Of a stretch of DNA of 64,000 nt, positions 13,201-30,911 are shown in pieces (positions within the stretch are counted from its first letter, which is position 1; each line of letters starts with the position of its first letter). Location of the stretch: the NCBI GenBank assembly GCA_963691815.1, contig OY829655.1, forward strand, positions 9,999,779 to 10,063,778, given 5' to 3'. The translations under genes and the position numbers were made by a program. The stretch is from Echiichthys vipera (lineage: Eukaryota; Chordata; Actinopteri; Perciformes; Trachinidae). The notes under the pieces are model-generated. The model was not told the origin of the DNA. It worked only from the letters and a program-made list of their open reading frames with translations, and did no database searches.

Positions 13201-16080
13201 TACAGTTCCTTCTGGCAATGTCTTCATAAGTTCAGGTGTTACAGTGCCTATGTGAAAGGGGCTTGTGACACAGCGACGGCCGTGGAGATTAACAAGGCAC
13301 TCTGTTCCTCCCAGGTGCTCTAAGTGTTCTTATTAAAGCCCAGAGCATGCCTCACTGCAATGTGTGTCAACTGAATTTGAATACAGCCTGCAGCTACTGG
13401 GCTCAAAATACATGCAAACACAGTGAGGCTACAAAAAGCTGGTGCATTCACTCTCATAGTGCTTTAAATACTAAAGGTAACACCAGAAAAAATTGCTCTA
13501 ACCAATCACCAGTGACTGACAGGTTAACATGTCACCTAACAGACAGTAAGGGGTTAAACATATTCCTAATTTTAGTTTTGAGATAGTAACAAAGTTGATC
13601 TGGCAAACATAACAAACAGATATAATCAGACATAAAATCTGACATAGAGCAACATTAACATTTGTTGGATTCATGTCCTCTGGCATCTGATGAATGTAAG
13701 TCTAAACCCCCATTTAGCTCTATTTTGGTCTACATTTAATCCTGAGGGAAATATCTTGCTCTTTAGCTGCCAAATGTTCCACTATGTTCACCAGCCAGTG
13801 GCTAACTTTGCCTGTGAACTGTTTGGTGCTGAGAAGGCAGTGGACACACTTTTATCAGTGCAGCCTTAGGGTATTACACACTTCTTTATTCAGTAGCTTA
13901 TTCAGAAAAATGTTAGTGTCCAACAGTGCATACAATCTGCTTCATGGTAAAATAGCATTGATATTTTTCTCCAGATAAATTGCAGCAGAAAGTAATAAAA
14001 CTAACTGCTCAGCATCTTCCACTGTGTTTTAGAGGGGAAAATGCAAATCTCAACTGCCTACAGAGTACAGAATAAAGAGAAAGAACTGTGGACAAAGTAT
14101 ACTGCTGATGTGCATTTTACACAACTTAAGCCTTGTGAATCTGGTGCTGCTGCCTGTTACCGATAGTTCAGACGAGTATGAGAACAAAAGAAACAGTGAA
14201 GTGTATTTTCACATTTCCCCACTTTATTTACTCCAGAACTATACTGCTCAGAAGAAACAGAGGAAAAAGAGAAAGGTTATCTACCTAATCCTGAATGTGT
14301 TTTACTAAACCAGGCACCAAATAGCTATAGTTTGGGCAAACAAATGGAATCTTGTAATGTGCTATAGAGTGATGTACCTCTTCTTTCAATGTGCCCACAG
14401 CTCCGATGTCAGGGCGTAAATTATTCATTAATCTTTGACGGTTAAGGAAAGTGCTGCTGTCAAAACAAATCACTGTATTTCAAGATGAGACAAACCCTGT
14501 GAATACATGACTGTCCTGAAGCTGTAAGGTAAGAATATAACCCAGAGATTCTGAACTCTGAGTATTTATTGAGTACCAGTAGAGATACATGTGGTTGTAT
14601 ATAGGTCAATAAACAAAAACTGGACATATGAATTTCTCTTTTTATTTTATACTTGATACTTTATACACAAATGAGTTATGGCAATTAGGGAGCTTTAGAG
14701 GGGCTGCTCGGTGCATTTTCCCAGTCTTTGTGCTAAGCTAAGCCAACCGGCTGCTTTATCTAATCTCTGCAAGAGAGTCAATACACATGTTTCCCTTCAT
14801 ATCAAACTTTTAGTGGTGTGAGACAGATTTTCATGAATGTTTCACAGATAACTCAAAGAGACTCTTTAATATGAAGCCACATCCTCTATTACATCACTGC
14901 TTCAGGCTCTCAAAGAAAACAAACGCTACAAGTGTAGAGCAAAAACTCACTACCAGGAACTTCTACATAGTAAGGGTCATGAAAATGATTTATATTCTGA
15001 ATCACAACCACATAGTCGTCAGCAGAAACCATGAAAAAAATTGGAAAGAAAGAGGAAAACGAGAGAAGCCTTCATATGTATTTTTCTATGACAGAAGATT
15101 ACAATTAGAATTCAAGAAGAGTGCCTTAAAGTATGGGTGATAAAGCGAGGCGGTTAAGATATAATGGCTCACTGATAAAGTGCATGTACAAATATTACTT
15201 GATTTGTATCCATAAAGTTGCCTAAATATCTCCAAAGCTTATCTCTTTGTTTGCGTAACCTGCCCAAACACTTGTTTTCATTAAATATTCAACATCATTA
15301 AGCTATTTTTGACTTTAAAATGAATGATTCCTGGGAATCTTTTCAGGTAAAACATGATTCATGATATAACATACGATAAACTCACCTAACTCTCTTCTGT
15401 TTTGCAGTTGTACAAAAACACTCATACATACAGACCTATTTGTCTCTATTACTATTGTGGCCAGTCTCCTGTCTGAATTGGTTGGTGGAATAAAAAGTAC
15501 AAGTAAAGCCTGAACAATTTAATCTTATCTTTGTTTGTAAATATTTTCTTAAAGGTTTAGCTGATAAGAAAGCACAAACCGGGGAAAACTAACCAAATAA
15601 ATGGACCTTGTACTGTATGCCCGATCACAAATCACAAAAATGTGTTGAGAATTATCATACTTGATGTGATTAGATAACCCCTCCCCGAAGGTGTATATAT
15701 AGCGCTGTAGATGACTGAAGTGGTGGTACAAGTGGCACGGTAGCGATGAAGAGGTTTCAGTCCGTAGGCTGAGAGCTGCAGCACTGTTTTGTGTGAAAAG
15801 TGGTGAAGAAATTACATTAATTTGTAATCATTCTAATTCATACCTTTTTCATTACTGGGACTAATACGCCATCCAGGATCAAACCATGTTAAATTCCCTG
15901 CATTAGACTCAGCAACAAGGCACAATAATGCATGATCCCATGGTTACCCTCATATCAGTATGATCTGGGAGTTAATCAGACTGTTATCACAGGGATTAGG
16001 CTGTAGAGATTGCTAGCTCTTCGGTGTAAGAGGACTTTAATTGCATTCATAACTGATTTTGTATTAAATAAAGACTGGAC
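10206..16080. other. Non-coding stretch, no gene seen
   Basis: Short open frames only. Positions 11,320-11,470 (AGGAATAGTTCAATATGTTG...) and 14,690-14,770 (GAGCTTTAGAGG, CTTTGTGCTAAGCTAAGCCA) look like fragments of a common teleost dispersed repeat. Positions 13,080-13,330 are unusually balanced in composition and free of repeats, and are discussed as a possible conserved non-coding element. Confidence 0.55.
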
Positions 16081-16134
<54 letters not shown>

Positions 16135-16184
16135 GTAGATAGATAGATAGATAGGTAGGTAGATAGATAGATAGATAGATATAG
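16081..16184. repeat. (AGAT)n microsatellite
   Basis: About 25 AGAT/GATA units with a few AGGT variants, ending in a short GA run. Confidence 0.97.
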
Positions 16185-16189
16185 AGAGA

Positions 16190-19100
16190 GTGTGTGTGCT
16201 GCAGTGCAATATACAGCAAGGCTAGCTGAAACTAATAAATCTTCCTCTCTCTACTTTGTCTCCATTGAAACCGTGAAGATACATCACAGAGAAGCTTCAT
16301 TATCACATCAGCATCACAGAGAAAGACCAGTGCTCTATATCAGAGAAAAAAAACAGTGCATTGGTTGGTGAACACATGGTCTCTCTCCTCCTTATACACA
16401 AGGGTATTTTGAGGATGACATATTAGGGACTCGAAAATGCCAGCTCCAATAGACTCAAGGCATGGACATAGCTAAAGAATGTAGTAGTGTGGACAGAGAC
16501 AGATGCTTTTACACCATTTTAACATCTGGCTAGAATCAAATTTATGTCTGTCTGCTACATTTAGATTTATTATCTAATAATAATACCTAATAATAATATT
16601 ATTTATATCTGACAGCGACGCATGACTAATCTATAAATGTAAATGGGGTCTTTGACATTGATACTGAATCTGCAAGCCTTGCGCTCCATGAAGTCCACAA
16701 TCTTGTTTTTAACTCTGACTTTTTTTCTGAATTCGTAATGGCCAATCCACTCAGCTATCTTGTCTGACTGCACTCCTGAAATGGTTTGGAAAAGTTTGGA
16801 AAAGTTTGAACTCACAATAAGCACTTGGCAGTCAAAACGGTCATAAAAATCCTAAAAGTAGTCATTTAAGGCAGGGACACACCATCATCCTAGTTTTTGT
16901 AAAGTGTCCCACACCATTGTCAGTAGTCAGCCCTCGTCAGCAGCTTTTCGGCAGAGCATATCAGTGAGAGAACTCACTCAGTTCAGCTTAAGCGAATCAA
17001 TGTACAAGAAGATAAATAGAAGTGAGGACACTAAACAAACAACTGTGTTTGAAGACACACTGCATGGGTTCAGTGCCCTTTCCCTCCCTTTGATAGAAAC
17101 CTCATGCAAGTGAAGATGTCTGAATGCATGTTTTTTCACACTTACACATGATAGAATAATGAGTGAAGCCAGTGTGTGTCTCCTCTTTGACAGACAGCTC
17201 ACATTTATTACACATAGCAAATAGACACACCTTTGCAAACCTACACCCACCCTTACACCTACACAAAGAGACACATATACTCTATATGCATGCTTTTCCA
17301 CCCCCTCACACAAAGACACGCACACCATATATTGTGACAATTACTGAAGAGGTGGACTATATGTGTGTGTGCCTGCCACATCTATCTCTGTCAATTTGAG
17401 TCCCATCCATCACCAGCTTATTATTATAGCAAGCAAGGCTTTCAACACAGATAAAGGTCTGCTCTGACAGGGTCTCTCTGGTTATATCATACAATTAACA
17501 TGGATAAAAAGGACACACAACAATAGGATGAGCTGCAGCACCACTGTAGCACGTTATCTACAAAGACCAAAGGGCCGTTAACAGGCAGTTAAAGACACGC
17601 TGTGATACGTGTCTGTATTCTTTCAAAGGAAGAATAAAGTCATATTTTTCTTCCTTGCAACAATTAGATATTAAAGGTGAACTATTTACATTCAACCAAC
17701 CTTACTTAGCAGAGCAGCTACAGGAAACAGAGTGCTGCTATGCATAAGAAATGTGTTGTCAAAGTCTCAGTGCTGACAAACAATCCCTAGAGTCATCACG
17801 TGCGATTGATGATATGTAAAAAACAAAATTAGAACTAAAAGGAAGAGGAAATAGGAAAATCTAAACACACTTGTAAATTCATCATGGCAGTAAAAGTAAA
17901 GGAGAGGGGAAAAGTTTGTCAATTTAGTATGCAGAATAAACTAAATATCATTGCAAAACAAAAAAAGAGAGATAAAAAAAAAAGAAGAAAACTCCAAGAA
18001 GCACAAGAGCACATGCAGAAACACATCAGCTCCAAGCTGTGAGAAGCATCCTTGAGCTGTTCATTATGTTGATGAGAAGCTAGTTCCTTGAAAGCTGGCA
18101 CAAAAGCATTATAACACCACTTGAACTCGGTTGTTGCACTCTAGTAAAGATGTTTTGTTGCACCCTAATTATCAGGAAAAAGTATATTTCTGAATGAAAA
18201 TAAAGGTGGTAATAATAATTATTCAGATAAAATGTCTCCTTCCTAGATTGCACTCAACACAAGTGTTGACATGGGCACACAGCACAGGTGTCGACACTTT
18301 GGCTTCAACACGTTTCAACAGACAGTTATTTAAACCCTGCTGCAGCGTGACACTGCTACCATCTGTCACTGCAGTCAGGGACTGACCGTAGTGGAGTATA
18401 GTGGCACTTTCGACCATGAAAAACATCAATAAATGCTTCTAAACCAAAAGTTACACAATCGAACATGTTCCAGCAGGAATTTGATCCAAAATTTGGGAGA
18501 GATCAACAACAGTGGCAACCCAGATTACAGGTTATCCTGGTGTTAGAATGTTGCTTTAAAGCCCAAGTGCTGACAGGGTTTCTGCAATGTACATTGCCCT
18601 CTGCAGAGAGCTCAACTTCTTCCTCCTTACCTTTCACAATAAAAGCTCTAGTCTGTGAACAAAACACTGCTTGTAACCAGACATTGCACTCTCCCTGTCA
18701 TTTGATTAAATTAGAGCCCAGTGAATGATATTACCGGTAACGTAACTATCAGTTAACGTCAGTAAAAACTACTGCTGTTTATATAAACTATAGATTCAGA
18801 TATTCCTGATTGAATTTCAGATAAGTTTGTTAAAATATGTGTTATAAGTTGCTACCTGCCCCTGCTGCTAAAAAAAAAAACAACAGTCCTGGTAAAACCC
18901 CGGGTGATGCCTGCACGTTATGCCAGTGTTAACATGGACACATGTGGGTACGATCTAATGAAAGTTATGCTGCAGGTTACTTTTAAAATATCTTTCTTTC
19001 TAAATATTTGCCAATTTGACACCATTAAAAGAATGCTTACTTTACTGTTAGCAGTTCTTGTTTGAAAATGACCCATCATGGAGTCATATTGATTCTAAAA

Positions 19101-20362
19101 CTGATTGTCTGTGTGTTCATTTGACTGAGCTCAGATTTAATGAAGTAGCATGAATTTTGTAACTTTAATGCCTCCATGAGATGTGTGTCACGGCCACTGC
19201 CGCTGCTCCAACTGTGTTAATGAGCAAGTCGAATCTTTCACCTCACACTGTTAGGAAGTGCATCTGCCCTGACAAAAATAGCTTTACATTGGTGAAAGAA
19301 ACCAATGCAGCATAAATGAAAAAAACAAAAATGACTTGAACCAGTGAGGATGCAGTGTGAGTTGGTCGAAGGAGAGGAAATTTTAATCATGTACTGTGAG
19401 CCTACAGTATGCCGACACAGATTGTCAACTGGAACACATAGACAACAAACGATGAAAATGGAAGATCATTAGAGAAAAAATATTTGAACAAGCACACAAC
19501 AGTCACAAAGGAGATGATTTATAAACACCAAATGAGGTCTGAGAGTGAGCGAAGACACAATCATGCGTGTCAATTGATGTCTTGAGTGTCAGTAAGGCTT
19601 CCTTCGAGTGCTCACAATCTGAGAAAACAACTGGAGGAAACTGAGCAGATTTTGAGCTCGGTGCACACAAACTCAGGGATTTGCTCTCAAAATATATATA
19701 TATATTTTTTTTTTCTTAGTCTGTCCTTGTGCACTGAAATCTCTTGAGTTACAGATTCGGGAAAAGCTTAAATCTGTTGTGTTTTCAGTCAGTAGTGTTG
19801 GTTGAAATAGTTTTAATTGAAAAATGCCTATGTGTAGTAAAGTGTACCATAAGTCCCTGGTCGTGAGTACATCACAGCCAAAATAAGGAGATTGGGCTTG
19901 AAACAGATGAGTACAATTACACAGAGCATCAGTTGGAAATTAGCAATGACCAATAGCCAAATGCTGGTAAAATGTGCTGCTGGTGGACATAAAAGTTCAT
20001 TTTTAACCATGTAGTTTACCTGCGTCTACTCGAAAATGACTGAATGACTAATTTAAATAACATTAGGCTGGAAAACAAAATACTTTTTTCTATCTTGTGA
20101 TACAGGTAAACTTACACCCTTTTAAACCCAAATAGTTCAGTGAGTTTAGTGTTAAGTCGAATGGTTTTTGAATAATAACTCTGTATTGGTTTAGAAGTCA
20201 CATGAACCCTTTTGGCAGTAGAAAGAGGTAATCAAGAGCTTTAATTTGATATGTACTGTATATCTAATTTTTGCGCAAAATGTCACTTACACCCAGCATG
20301 GCTTACTCCCATTCAGCGTAGAGCTTGCACACACATTGCATTTTTCTCCAGAAAAGTTTGGG

Positions 20363-20414
<52 letters not shown>

Positions 20415-22028
20415 ACATGGTCGCGGTTCTGAGGGGTGTATAACGAAGTGCGCTGAACATACCCAGGGTTTCTTTGGATAAACAGGATCGACATATACAA
20501 AACTCTCAATCAGTGTTAATGGTACCACGAAGCTCACTTAAGAGTTAATTTGTCAAGCCAGCGTTTCCGCTTTAGTTTCAATGCGCGTTCTCATAAAAAT
20601 GGCCTGTATTGCGTCATTTGACTCACCCTTTGGATAGATCAAGGAGGAGCAGATCATTGTAATGAACTCCTATGAGTAGTTGAACAGTATGATAAGAGCA
20701 AGGGGCAACACAGTTGCACAAAATAAGGCTACGGAGCTGCATGCTGGAAAAAAAAATTGCAGATCATGCAAATCTGTAAGTGAAAAGATTCTGCATATTG
20801 TCTAAAAATAACTATGCCAAATGCATAATTGTTCGCCATTAATCAAAAAAGAGTGATGATGATTTTAAAAATGCAAACGCAACGTACAACCTGACTATTT
20901 TATATTTGAGGGACTGCAAAGTCGTAATACATCACACTGGCCATAATTCCACAAACTTAAGTGAATAAGTTTTCCATGTGACATAAGAACAGGAATTTTT
21001 TAAATTACACATTGCACATTACATGGGAAACAAACCCCGCAAGACTGACAATATCTTCGGGGCCTCCACTCTACCATTGTGCCACAAAAGCAATGAATTA
21101 AGCGCAGCTACAACCTTGCGGATAGCACGGCACATGATTTTCGGCATCAATAATTGCATGCATGCAAATATGTACCCATGGCAAAGAATCACGGTGAAAC
21201 ACAGACACACTGCGCAACACTAAGTACACAGCTTCTTTGTGTAGCATTGCTCACATACTGTAAGGTACATTAAGGATGATCAAATAGTGAATACCCTCTG
21301 ATGGTAACCTGTCTCTCATAAAGGAAGTCTAGGAAGCTGGACTTAAGTTTAAGTAGCCGATCTAACACGAAGGTCTACGTCACTTAGCTCTAAGTCTTAA
21401 CTGAAAACCTCCTCTCGACCAGGTTTGGTTGAAAGCATAAGTTACCATGGTGATACAGCGACGCTAAAAGAGAGCGCTTTTGTGCCACAGCTTACCCAGG
21501 CTTTGAGCGCAACATACCTCGCTGACCCACTAATCGAGCTTGGTGCTCTGGTGTGTTCAAATGGTGTTGTTGTTTTTAACAGGAAGAGAATGTTGTTGCT
21601 GGTGATCATATCCATGTGCTTTGAAATTGATGCTGTCTGTGTAGGCCATGATGGTGTTTGTGCATTGAGTCAAGCATAGATGGCTTTTACTTAACATACG
21701 TGTTTTAGGACATATTAAGTACGATTGATCTGAGGGGCTTTAAGCCCACCTATTTTCTCTGGGCCTACCCATACTTTGATTTCTGCCCATGCTACTGGTT
21801 ACACCCCTGTGGTTCTCACTAGAGCTTTGATTCTCTGTCCAAGCATTCATTTCTCAAAATGAGTGGGTTGGGTTACCACACCACACATTTCATATCATGA
21901 ATAAATAATAACATGAATGAAAAAAGCAGTGTAAATTCAGGTATTTAAACGGGCCAAAAACTGTTCCTATGGTCCGGTTTTGGATCAGGCTTTGACAGAA
22001 ATTATGCGGGCTCATGTAGGGTCAGGGG
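16190..22028. other. Non-coding stretch, no gene seen
   Basis: No frame resembles a known protein. The only clear structure is a (GT)n microsatellite at 20,366-20,412 and a short AT run near 19,692. Open frames at 16,978-17,340 and 18,465-18,728 have low-complexity or random-looking translations. Confidence 0.55.
20366..20412. repeat. (GT)n microsatellite
   Basis: Uninterrupted GT dinucleotide tract of about 23 units. Confidence 0.97.
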
Positions 22029-22240
22029 GTGACACGGTGGTGTGGTGGTTAGCACACTCCTCCCACAGTCCAAAGACATGCCCGTAGGTGTGAATGTGCA
22101 TGTGGATGGTTGTCTCTGTTTGTCTCCATGTGCCCTGTGATAGACTGGCATCCTCTCCAGGGTGCACCCCGCCTCACGCCCGATGTCAGCTGTCCCCGAT
22201 AGGGACAAGCAGTTGAAGATGGATGGATGGAGGGATGTAG
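22029..22240 (+). mobile_element. SINE, internally deleted copy B
   Basis: Starts GTGACACGGTGGTGTGGTGG-TTAGCAC (tRNA-like head), jumps to CTCCCACAGTCCAAAGACAT, and continues through the CCCGTAGGTGTGAATG and CTGGCATCCTCTCCAGGGTG blocks to GTTGAAGATGGATGGATGGA. Compared with the complete copy at 45.4 kb it lacks the B-box-containing segment, and it lacks the GGGTCGGCTCC block near the 3' end. Confidence 0.85.
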
Positions 22241-22497
22241 GGTCAGGCCTGGTTTTTTGAATCCGATCATAGGTCTAGTTCTTCCCCCTTAATACTGAAA
22301 ACTTAACATATAACAACAAGACACTGGCATTTAAACATTTCCCTGAGGTGATTAATAAATAATGTCTTCTTCCATCTCTCTGAAGAATAGACCAAAAGAT
22401 AATTAACTTGAATTAACTTGTTTATTTGTCTGTGTATGATACTTTAATTTTGTTTTCTATTTTAATTTGTTTAACTGAATTACCGGTGGATTGCCTT

Positions 22498-23092
22498 CTC
22501 CAGGTAGGGAATGAGTCCTTACCCCAAGTGAAGGAGTTAAAGTACCTCGGGATCATGTTCACGAGTGAGGGGATGATGGAGCGTGAGTTTGGCCGGAGAA
22601 TCGGAGCAGCGGGGGCGGTGTTGCAGTCACTCTACAGCACCGTTCGTTCCTACCCTCACCTATGGTCATGAAAGCTGGGTCATGACCGAAAGAACGAGTT
22701 CGCGGGTACAAGCGGCTGAAATGGTTTTTTTTCAGGAGGGGGGTTTGAGATAGGGTGAGAAGTTCAGCCATCCGTGAGGAACTCGGAGTAGAGCCGCTGC
22801 TCCTTTGCGTTGAAAGGAGCCAGTTGAGGTGGTTCGGGCATCTAGTAAGGATGCCTCCTGGGCGCCTTCCTAGGGAGGTGTTCCAGGCATGTCCAGCAGG
22901 GAGGAGGCCTCGGGGAAGACCCAGGACTAGGTGGAGAGATTATATCTCCACACTGGCCTGGGAACACCTCGGGATCCCCCAGTTCGAGCTGGTTAATGTG
23001 GCCTGGGAAAGTTTGGGGTCCCCTGCTAAAGCTGCTGCCCCTGCGACCTGACCCCGGATAAGAGGTTGAAGATGAGATGAGATGAGATGAAC
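22498..23092 (+). pseudogene. RTE/Rex3-like LINE 3' end, broken
   Basis: Two frames give the C-terminal part of a non-LTR retrotransposon polyprotein: KELKYLGIMFTSEG and RRIGAAGAVLQSLYSTV (22,520-22,650), then, in another frame, SSAIREELGVEPLLLCVERS, LRWFGHLVRMPPGRLPREVF and GRRPRGRPRTRWRDYI (22,755-23,000). A stretch of frameshifts and a poly-T run lie between them. The element ends in GAAGATGAGATGAGATGAGA, a GATGA-repeat tail. A short 3' UTR with a GATG-type tail is, as I recall, typical of the fish Rex3 (RTE clade) elements. It is 5'-truncated and inactive. Confidence 0.85.
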
Positions 23093-23884
23093 ATCAAACA
23101 TAATTAAAGGGATCAGTGGGAATAATAACAGTGTCGACTTAAAACAAGAGAAGCATCAATAAAACATAACTTCTAACCCTCCTACTGTACAAGACAGCTG
23201 CTCATCTACAACCATTTATAAAAGTGTCCTAATTGGTTTGCGACAACAAAAACGCACAGTTTTCACACTGTTGAATGTGTGAGGACATAAGCACCATAAA
23301 TTATCCTCAGCATGACCACTACACATGTCAACAGTTTCTATTGGATTCTCCTGTTAAAGGGGAGAAACACACATTTTCAAAATTCATACTTGTTATTTCT
23401 GCTCTAGGACAGTCCAAAAATAAGAGCACACATGAACAACTCTCTCCCAAATCCCAAAAACTTGAGTGCTAAAACTTAGGCTGATCTCATGCATTTTTCA
23501 AACATACAGTTTTAATTTTCCACGTATTGAAAACAGGAGACATAGTATAAGATGACGACTGGACGGATATAAGGGTATAAGATTGGGGTGGTGGACGGGT
23601 CCCAAAACTCATGACTTCAATGTGGGTAAGTGGGGTTCGTTTCCCGTTGCTGTTTATGTCCCAGACATACTAAACCAAACCATAATTTTTTTTTCTAATT
23701 GTTAAACAGTGGTTTTCATGCCTAACCTCAACTTCAACTTTTGTAGAACAAAGCCGGTCACGTAATGGTAGTTTTTAGGGATAGGTACGAGTAGTAAATT
23801 CTAGGATCAAGGGATTGCAACGATTCCTCAAGGGCAAATCAAGTACTCATTTTTCCAAATTTATTTTTACAATTAAGACACTGG
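23093..23884. other. Non-coding stretch, no gene seen
   Basis: No coding signal. Around 23,610-23,790 there is a fragment with GTGGGGTTCGTTTCCCGTTG and GCCTAACCTCAACTTCAACT that resembles a common fish repeat, related in reverse orientation to 35.6-35.76 kb. Confidence 0.5.
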
Positions 23885-24075
23885 AATGCCTGGTCCTTGT
23901 CCATCTCTGCCCCCCTGGTAAGCCCATCCATGGACCCGCTTCAGTTTGCCTACCAGCCTGGCATCGGGGTGGATGACCCTGTCATCTTCCTCCAACACCG
24001 AGCTCTATCTCACCTGGAGAAGCCTGGGAGCGCTGTGAGAATCATGGTTTTTGATTTCTCCAGTGCAAATATTTA
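23885..24075 (+). pseudogene. LINE reverse transcriptase fragment
   Basis: One frame encodes SMDPLQFAYQPGIGVDDPVI, then HRALSHLEKPGSAVRIMVFD and FSSA. These are the conserved N-terminal reverse transcriptase blocks of a teleost non-LTR retrotransposon; the final block normally reads FDFSSAFNTI. Similarity stops at about 24,068, where unrelated AT-rich DNA begins. The 5' side is also missing, so only about 60 codons survive. Confidence 0.88.
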
Positions 24076-28610
<4,535 letters not shown>

Positions 28611-28613
28611 GGC

Positions 28614-28626
28614 TGTGTGTGTGTGT

Positions 28627-28717
<91 letters not shown>
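28614..28717. repeat. (GT)n microsatellite
   Basis: GT tract of about 50 units with two or three GTAT interruptions. Shorter CA tracts follow at 28,826-28,866 and 28,992-29,012, in opposite dinucleotide sense. Confidence 0.96.
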
Positions 28718-28719
28718 GT

Positions 28720-30403
28720 TTTGGCTAGGTGCTGAAATACTTGCTGGCTCCATGGTGCCTGGATAATTGCGAATGGCTATTCCACTATGGACAGGGCACG
28801 CACATATGCATACACACCAGTCACACACACACCAGTCACACACACACACACACAAACACACACACAACAATACACATGCTTCACTAACTAGCGGTGCCTC
28901 AACACTGCTCATTAGCTGCTGAGGCGTGACTGTGAAATCTGGGTTACTGCTCTGCACGTTCACACACACGTATGCCATGCACGTATTAACAAACACACAC
29001 ACACACACACACAAATCCATAGGCACGCCATGCAGCCATATTAATGTGAAGAGAAGGCAGAGAAGGCTATTCACCTTTTTATTGCTAATTAGGAATAAGA
29101 GAGAGGGTGAGTTAAAAGGAGAGAGAGAGGGAGAGAAGGCGTGAAAGTGAGATGGAAAAGGCGAACTTGCTGGGTGGAAAAAAAGATTTGTCCTTTTGAT
29201 GACACGAAATTATGTTAATTTTGTTAAAGCTCTTATTTCTGCAAGATCAATTGGACAGAGAGTTGTGGAAGGAGAAGATTAGTGCTTTTGTTCATCTCTT
29301 AATATCCATGTGAGGTTAATATTGTACATGCAGCCAGAGCAGTGAAAAGCCTGTACCTCTTTTACCTGAGGTCAATGAGGCAGGACCGTCACAGACTTAT
29401 GTGCCCTAAACGCAGGCGATCAGTATGTAGTGGTGTGGAGATTAAATCCCCTGTGTTTTGAAGACTGGTGTGTTACTGAAACTACTGCTCGGATCTATCA
29501 TTGTTTGAACACTGACACAAAGTAGAAAACAGTGGATCTTTCTGCCCCAGCTGGTTGGTGATGCACAGCATGACAGAGCCAAATGAGCCATAATGACACA
29601 CAACATTCATCTTTACACCATATCTGATCCAAACAGTCAAGAAGCGACAGACAGGTGTCTGTGTTTAAACCCACAAAATGAATAGCTCTCTCTCATTTGG
29701 TCCAATTTGGGATTTTCTGCTGCCTCGCTGAATTCCATACAAATTCCCCTTCAGTCAATTACACATCACAAGGAGCAGAGAGAAATTGCTGAAGGAAGGC
29801 ACTTCAGTGTGTAACTTGCTGTAATAGAGCGTTTTTATTCGATACATATAAGGGTTGTTTTTGAATGTGACTTTTGAGGGAGGATTTCCTCAGATAAATA
29901 GGCTGTGAAATCACATCTGCAGTGTTCACTGTAGCACCACATAACATAATGGTGCTGGGTGTCGGGAATCTAAAGCCGCTTTCACAAACAGCACAGCGGA
30001 ATTAAAGGTCACTAGTACAAATCCCTTACCTAAAACAATCTGTATATATCTGGCCTGATGGCACCAGAAATATTGTTTACCCTAAAAGAGCATGTTTATG
30101 ATTTAAACCCTTGGAGAAGATTAACTGAGCAAGCTCTTGCACATGCAAGTGAGCAAATTAGAGCTACCTCGGAGGTACTTAATCCAATACATATGCAGCA
30201 GCATACACTATATTACTTTATTTAAGAATAATTCAAGATAAGTGCAGCATACTTCTTTATTTAGAAAAAAATAAAATCCAACCTCATGGTTTCCACAGAA
30301 TTAAATTTCTATGTAATTTTTTGTCCCTTCAGTCCCTGCAAATGGACAACTAGAAATTGTATGATACTTAATGTTGACTTTAAAATAAAACTGTCCTGGA
30401 CAT
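28720..30403. other. Non-coding stretch, no gene seen
   Basis: No gene recognised. Positions 29,680-29,790 are a repeat-free stretch with AATT-core motifs, noted as a possible conserved element in the findings. Confidence 0.5.
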
Positions 30404-30911
30404 GAAGGTCCTATATCATGCTCATTTTCAGGTTTAAATTTATATTTTTGGTTTCTACTAGAACATGTTTACATGCTTCAATGTCCAAAAACACTTTTTT
30501 TTTTTTCTCACGGTGTCTGTCTAAATATACCTGTATTCACTGTCCGTCTGAAATGCTCTGATTTAGCGCCTGTCTCTTTAAGACCCCTTCCTGCAAAAGC
30601 TCAGTCTGCTCTGATTGGTCAGTGTTTCTGGGTCTTCCACATCTGTGCTCCCAGCGTCTCTGTACCATCATTGCATTTTGGGAATGACTGCACTGTAGCT
30701 TCACTTTATACCTCTATTTAGCATAGGTGTGTCATCACAACTGTACAGAAGTCCTGATGGCTCATTTACAGGCACAGTTTCTGAAAACAGGCTGTGTGCA
30801 TTTCTCTGTGGATTGAGTGTTGTGGTACTTCCACAGCATTTATATTCCACCTCCACCTGTATATTATAAAAAGGACATGGAAATCTCACATTTTAAAATA
30901 TGAGACCTTTA
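30404..30911. mobile_element. TIR-bearing MITE, copy 1
   Basis: About 508 bp bounded by imperfect inverted ends: AAGGTCCTATATCATGCTCA on the left, and a right end whose complement reads AAAGGTCTCATATTTTA. Internal blocks recur in two other copies in this window, 48,165-49,130 (interrupted) and 54,895-55,418 (inverted): TTTCTACTAGAACATG, CTCAGTCTGCTCTGATTGGT, CATCACAACTGTACAGAAGT, CACAGTTTCTGAA.ACAGGCT. There is no coding capacity. Confidence 0.82.

Noticed and set aside
16081..16184. CRISPR-like or regulatory tandem array
   Set aside because: It is a plain AGAT tetranucleotide microsatellite with no spacers; CRISPR arrays are not expected in a fish genome.
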